Shown in pieces: positions 60,420 to 64,000 of a stretch of 64,000 bases of DNA. The notes beneath the pieces were generated by a model. It made no database searches and had not been told where the DNA came from. It saw only the letters and a program-made list of their open reading frames with translations. The stretch spans positions 55,237,889 to 55,301,888 of the forward strand of contig ML679966.1 of NCBI GenBank assembly GCA_007922225.1. The letters are read 5' to 3'. Source of the stretch: Emydura subglobosa (lineage: Eukaryota > Chordata > Testudines > Chelidae). Position numbers and translations under genes: made by a program. The first letter of the stretch is position 1. The number at the start of each line of letters is the position of its first letter.

Positions 60420-61100
60420 TGTGGTTGGGTAGGGGTGGGATCTGCTTTCATCTTCTGAAGTACTCCTTTCCATCATTCACCACATAGGCTATCTCACTCA
60501 GAGTGCTCTCTTTTCATGACTGAGCCCTGCTGCCAGGTCCCTATATAGTTTTTTTTTTCTTCTGGGGTAACAAAATGCCACCAAACTATCTCAAGAGTCT
60601 TCTGATCCACTACCCAATGTGTGCTATTCTTCTAAGGGCTGCGAGGGGAACCCACTGCTCTGAGTTCCAGTCAGAAACCCTATGTTCACCAACCAGTCTG
60701 CTCAAGCTCAGAACTTGTTCCTGTGTTGCTTGGCTCTTTCCTATCTATCTTCTGTCCCATCTCTGGCACTTCCTCCACTCCCCATAGCTACTTCTCCCAC
60801 TCATCTTATTACCAGAGTCTGTAGTCCAAGGAAGTAGTGCAGGTCATACTCTCCCCCTAAAACATCTTATTGCTAACCAACACCCTTCCTTGCTAGAGAG
60901 TAACTGCAGAGCTCCTTGCTGGAGCTTCCTTTTCCTATCAACCTCCTTTTGTTGTTATCTTTCCCCAGCTGGGCTTCCTCTGCAATTGGAGTTTATCAAT
61001 CAAGCCTGACTCTCCCACAGGTGCCACCTATGTGGTTAATTAGCCCCATCTGCACTATCTTAAACCCTTCAGGTGAGTATTGGGTGATCATCCCATCACA
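60420..61100 (-). mobile_element. LTR-like unit, about 680 bp, minus strand
   Basis: On the minus strand it begins TGTGATGGGATGATCACCC (61100 downward) and ends at the complement of TGTGGTTGGG (60420), so both ends have inverted TGTGR-type termini. The minus strand opens with 'aagggtttaagatagtgcag', then 'ggggctaattaaccacatag', similar in layout to the unit at 49567. No flanking duplication or coding region was found. Confidence 0.45.
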
Positions 61101-61134
61101 GTCTCACAGATGCGAGAACTGCTTGATTAGTTAA

Positions 61135-61195
61135 AATTTGCACAGTGCTTTACATACATAAAGTTCTGTGTAAATACTGAGTATTATTATTTCTA
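61135..61195 (+). repeat. Possible SINE/MIR tail remnant
   Basis: The words 'cacagtgctttacatacata' and 'aatactgagtattattattt' resemble the 3' end of MIR-type SINEs. Too short to be sure. Confidence 0.3.
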
Positions 61196-63739
61196 TCTGT
61201 GCACTTACTGATTTACCCACCTGATCCCAAATCAATATGCCTCAGTAGAGCTTGAAGGTGAAGGAGAGACTTGAATAGGACCAACCTATGCTGGTGCCTT
61301 CTCTCTTGATCTCCCTGAACAAGCAGCATTCTTTTAGCACAGCAATTTCTTCTCCCCAGTCTGTAAGGTGAGGACTTAATGTATCTTCCTTTTCCTAAAA
61401 GAGCCATTGGTGCTGAAAAGGTTCTTCATCTTCTTCTTTTCTGTTTTATCATCTTGCACATCAGTGGAGAAGTAGAGCACTATCTGCTCTTGGTGTGGAA
61501 TCAGTGTGTTATACCAAACTGTAAGTATTTGCAAAACTGGGCCTTTGTCCACAATTGTTCTACTGTTAGCACCCTCCTAACATCTGTGTTTAAACACTGC
61601 TCTCTAGGACAACATACCTTTAAAACTGAGTAGATGGGGCCTCAGAGCCAAATGAAGAGTTAAGCACATTTGCCGCTTCCTTAGTTGTGGTTAATCTATT
61701 CTGTCTGAAACCTGAGCTAGAAACTTTTGGCCCTCTCTCTGTGGAACAAAGACTTTCAACAAATTGTTACTAGCAGCCTTGATATCCTCTTTCAAGCTTT
61801 CAGCCACTCTACAAGAAAATAAACCTAAAAAAGGGAAAATTGTGTCATGAAAATTTTCTTTAAAATTCATCCCTTTTTTTGGCAGGCTCTATAAAGAAAC
61901 CGTTACATTTTTTTTCTGTTCTGAGCCCTCCGATGATTCTGCAAGGTATTGTGATTCTCATTTCAAATCCATATTGTTGCTTGACAGGACCAAAAAAAAA
62001 AAAAAAAAAAGAAACATCTTAATCTAAATGTTTGCATTCCAGTTACTCAGATACGGCCTGATCAACATTTTAAATATTGTTCTTGGACAGAGGCTAGTGA
62101 CGAGACATTTGAGCCTCAGTAGTTTAGTTATGCTGAATGGTTGAAAGCAGAGTGTTCTGTACAGAAACACTATCTTAACCTTTACTGTTCAATAGTATCT
62201 TGACACTACTATGCAATTTACCATGCTGAGTAGGAAGAAGTAACCAACTACAGCTGGTCAATAAAATAAAACTAGCTATTTCTAAAGTCTTAAAGGAAAT
62301 ACTACCTTATATATTTCAAAAGAACCAGATCTTGCCACTTTATTCATGTTCAGTAATACCTTCCTACTCAAACAATCCTAATACTACTGGAGTCCACTTT
62401 AGTCCTTGTGTATCAAAATCTGGTCCTCAATTTGTACAGAGATGAACATGCCTTAAGCCATCACTTATTCTTGAAATCTTAATTTTAACTGCACAGAACT
62501 AATACTTTCACTGAGACATTTTCTATTTTAAAATGTATACTTGTGTCTGTCATGTTTTTAATACAAGAGACTTTTGAACGTGTGGCAAGTGGCACCAAAA
62601 ATCCCTCAGTAGGATTCATTAAATTAAACTAATTGAAAAATTGTGTTAAAGTGGCTTTTCTCCTGTTTGTCTTAATGCAAGTGGAAATACTGAGTGTTCT
62701 TTTACAGTGAATTTCAAATCTCTAAAGGTCAAGAACAATATAGCTTTACAATGGCAGAAAATTGAATGGTATTTCATTTGTTTATATCTTTTTTTACATT
62801 TTGTTTAATTCTAAAGGTTTTTAAATAAATTGTTTGAATGTGTCTCTGAATCAAGAGCTTTATTCTTTGAAGTCACCATTAAGATCCAATATTGTGACAA
62901 ACAAAAACATCAGCTGTAATGGTGTTGCCCTTGTTCTGTTTTCAACAGTCTTGTACGAAATTCTTCCTATTTTTTTTTCCCAAGTGAAAATGGCAGCTTT
63001 ATTATGCAGGCTAAGTATAAAGAAACAGTGAAAGGAAAGCTCTAGATGGACTACTGCATGAGGAATCAGCAGTGTCATGTTTTTGCTAACATATAAAGGA
63101 AAGAATTAATATTGACCAATCCTATTTTAAATCCCCAATCAATAGAATATAGCAAATAATGAACAATGGAAACTCAACAAAGGCCATCACCATCATATGC
63201 TACTTCATTGATACTGCAAAGTCAATTGTACTCTGAAATGTGATTCTTAAGGTTTTACCTCTAGAAAAGAGGGGACTGTAATGATAGCAATGCAAATGTC
63301 TAAACAGTGGGACACTGTGGTAGGTGTCAATTCAGAGTCACAAGTGGGAGCCCCAAAAGTTTTTTATACTGCCAATGCCTCCAAGATAAAGTGGCAGTTG
63401 TTATAACCCACTTTGAAAGGGTATAATGTGGAAGACCAAACATCTAATGTCTAATGTGGGTAGGTATAAAACTGAACTTTGCCTGATTCCTGTGCAGGGA
63501 ACTAAAGAGTATAAAGCCTGAGTATAAGAGTATAAAGACCAAATCAGCAGCCCCTGTTAACTTTATTGGGAGCTGCTTAAGGTTCAGAGTTTTGACTTTA
63601 GGCTCTCTTTCTCAGAAATCTTGGCCCTTAGTTCTGTTGCAATAAAAGAACCTCCGCTCCCTACCCTCCATGATTGAAGGGAAGCTTGTTCTTGTACTTG
63701 CAGGAGAAATAAGGGCCAAGAAGATATTTTTAAATGGGA
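61196..63739. other. Unassigned AT-rich sequence
   Basis: No gene recognised. A run of A lies at about 61991-62010. Opposite-strand frames at 62834-63078 overlap each other and have no known motif. Confidence 0.45.
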
Positions 63740-63925
63740 CCCTAAAGTAAGTCCACATTTAGGCACCTAAAAGGGTAATTTGATTTTGAAAGGTGTTGAT
63801 GAGCCAGCAGCTCCCTCTGAATTTAATGTTGTGGGGTTGATTGAGCTCAGAACTTTCGAAAATTAGATGGACTTTTGAAAATCAGAGGCTAAATTTAGGC
63901 ACTCCGTTTGAAAATCTTGATCCAA
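63740..63925. repeat. Imperfect inverted repeat of a common amniote family
   Basis: Left words 'tttaggcacctaaaag', 'tttgattttgaaaggtgttg' and 'agcagctccctctgaattta' are followed by right words 'gagctcagaactttcgaaaa' and 'ttgaaaatcagaggctaaat', 'taggcactcc'. The arms are inverted copies around 'agctccctctgaatttaatg'. The same class appears in many reptile and bird genomes. Confidence 0.6.
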
Positions 63926-64000
63926 ATCTTACTGGAAATGTGGGAAAAGTACTGTGCATTGACCCTTCCTTTGTTTTTGTTGATACTGTTGGGATCATTT

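Noticed and set aside
1..64000. CRISPR arrays, operons, riboswitches or bacterial-type signals
   Set aside because: No regularly spaced direct repeats or compact gene arrangement; all recognisable features are vertebrate interspersed repeats.

Overview
The window looks like vertebrate nuclear DNA, most likely from a turtle (Testudines), with a crocodilian the less likely alternative. It is AT-rich with sparse CpG. I recognise no intact host gene, exon, tRNA or rRNA. What can be recognised is interspersed repeats of types I know from turtle and crocodilian genomes: CR1 LINE pieces, a tRNA-derived SINE, Harbinger-like MITEs whose ends read GGxxxTGTCTACAC and which often sit between TAA duplications, hAT-like MITEs, LTR-like units running TGTGR...YCACA, and a retroelement whose tail reads 'actttaaagactaacaaat'. 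The window is probably a gene desert or the inside of a very long intron. Family matches are from memory of sequence patterns; no database was searched.

Layout. 1-14 kb: mostly plain AT-rich sequence with a MITE (792-1057), a retroelement tail (3943-4350), an old CR1 piece (6490-6980), a large AT-rich repeat (9110-9821), a second MITE (10016-10245), a small fold-back retroinsertion with a 15-bp target duplication (11672-11875) and an LTR-like unit (11940-12409). 14.2-16.2 kb: the clearest coding fossil, a nearly full-length decayed hAT (Charlie/ZBED5-type) transposase on the minus strand, split by a later AT-rich repeat. 16.3-17.5 kb: a ~205-bp tandem duplication and a probable LTR. 18-28 kb: a CR1 piece, MITEs, an LTR-like unit (23724-24731), a 400-N assembly gap (26464-26863) and a 123-bp terminal-inverted-repeat element (27931-28053). 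28-42 kb: mostly unassigned sequence with small MITEs, nested hAT-like elements (35495-35838) and a 52-bp tandem duplication (36310-36413).

42-64 kb: the densest repeat region. It holds two abutting MITEs (42544-43382), a pyrimidine-rich tract (46545-46870), CR1 3' ends on both strands (48545-48950 and 54552-54800), an LTR-like unit (49567-50134), a CR1 cut in two by a MITE (53440-54130), SINEs, an LTR-like unit (57010-59131) holding a GC-rich insert of about 1 kb with a 13-residue repeat array, and another LTR-like unit (60420-61100).

Nothing here amounts to a working gene system. The most informative items are the transposase fossil, the nesting events that order insertions in time, the fold-back insertion, and the repeat-coding minisatellite inside the nested insert.
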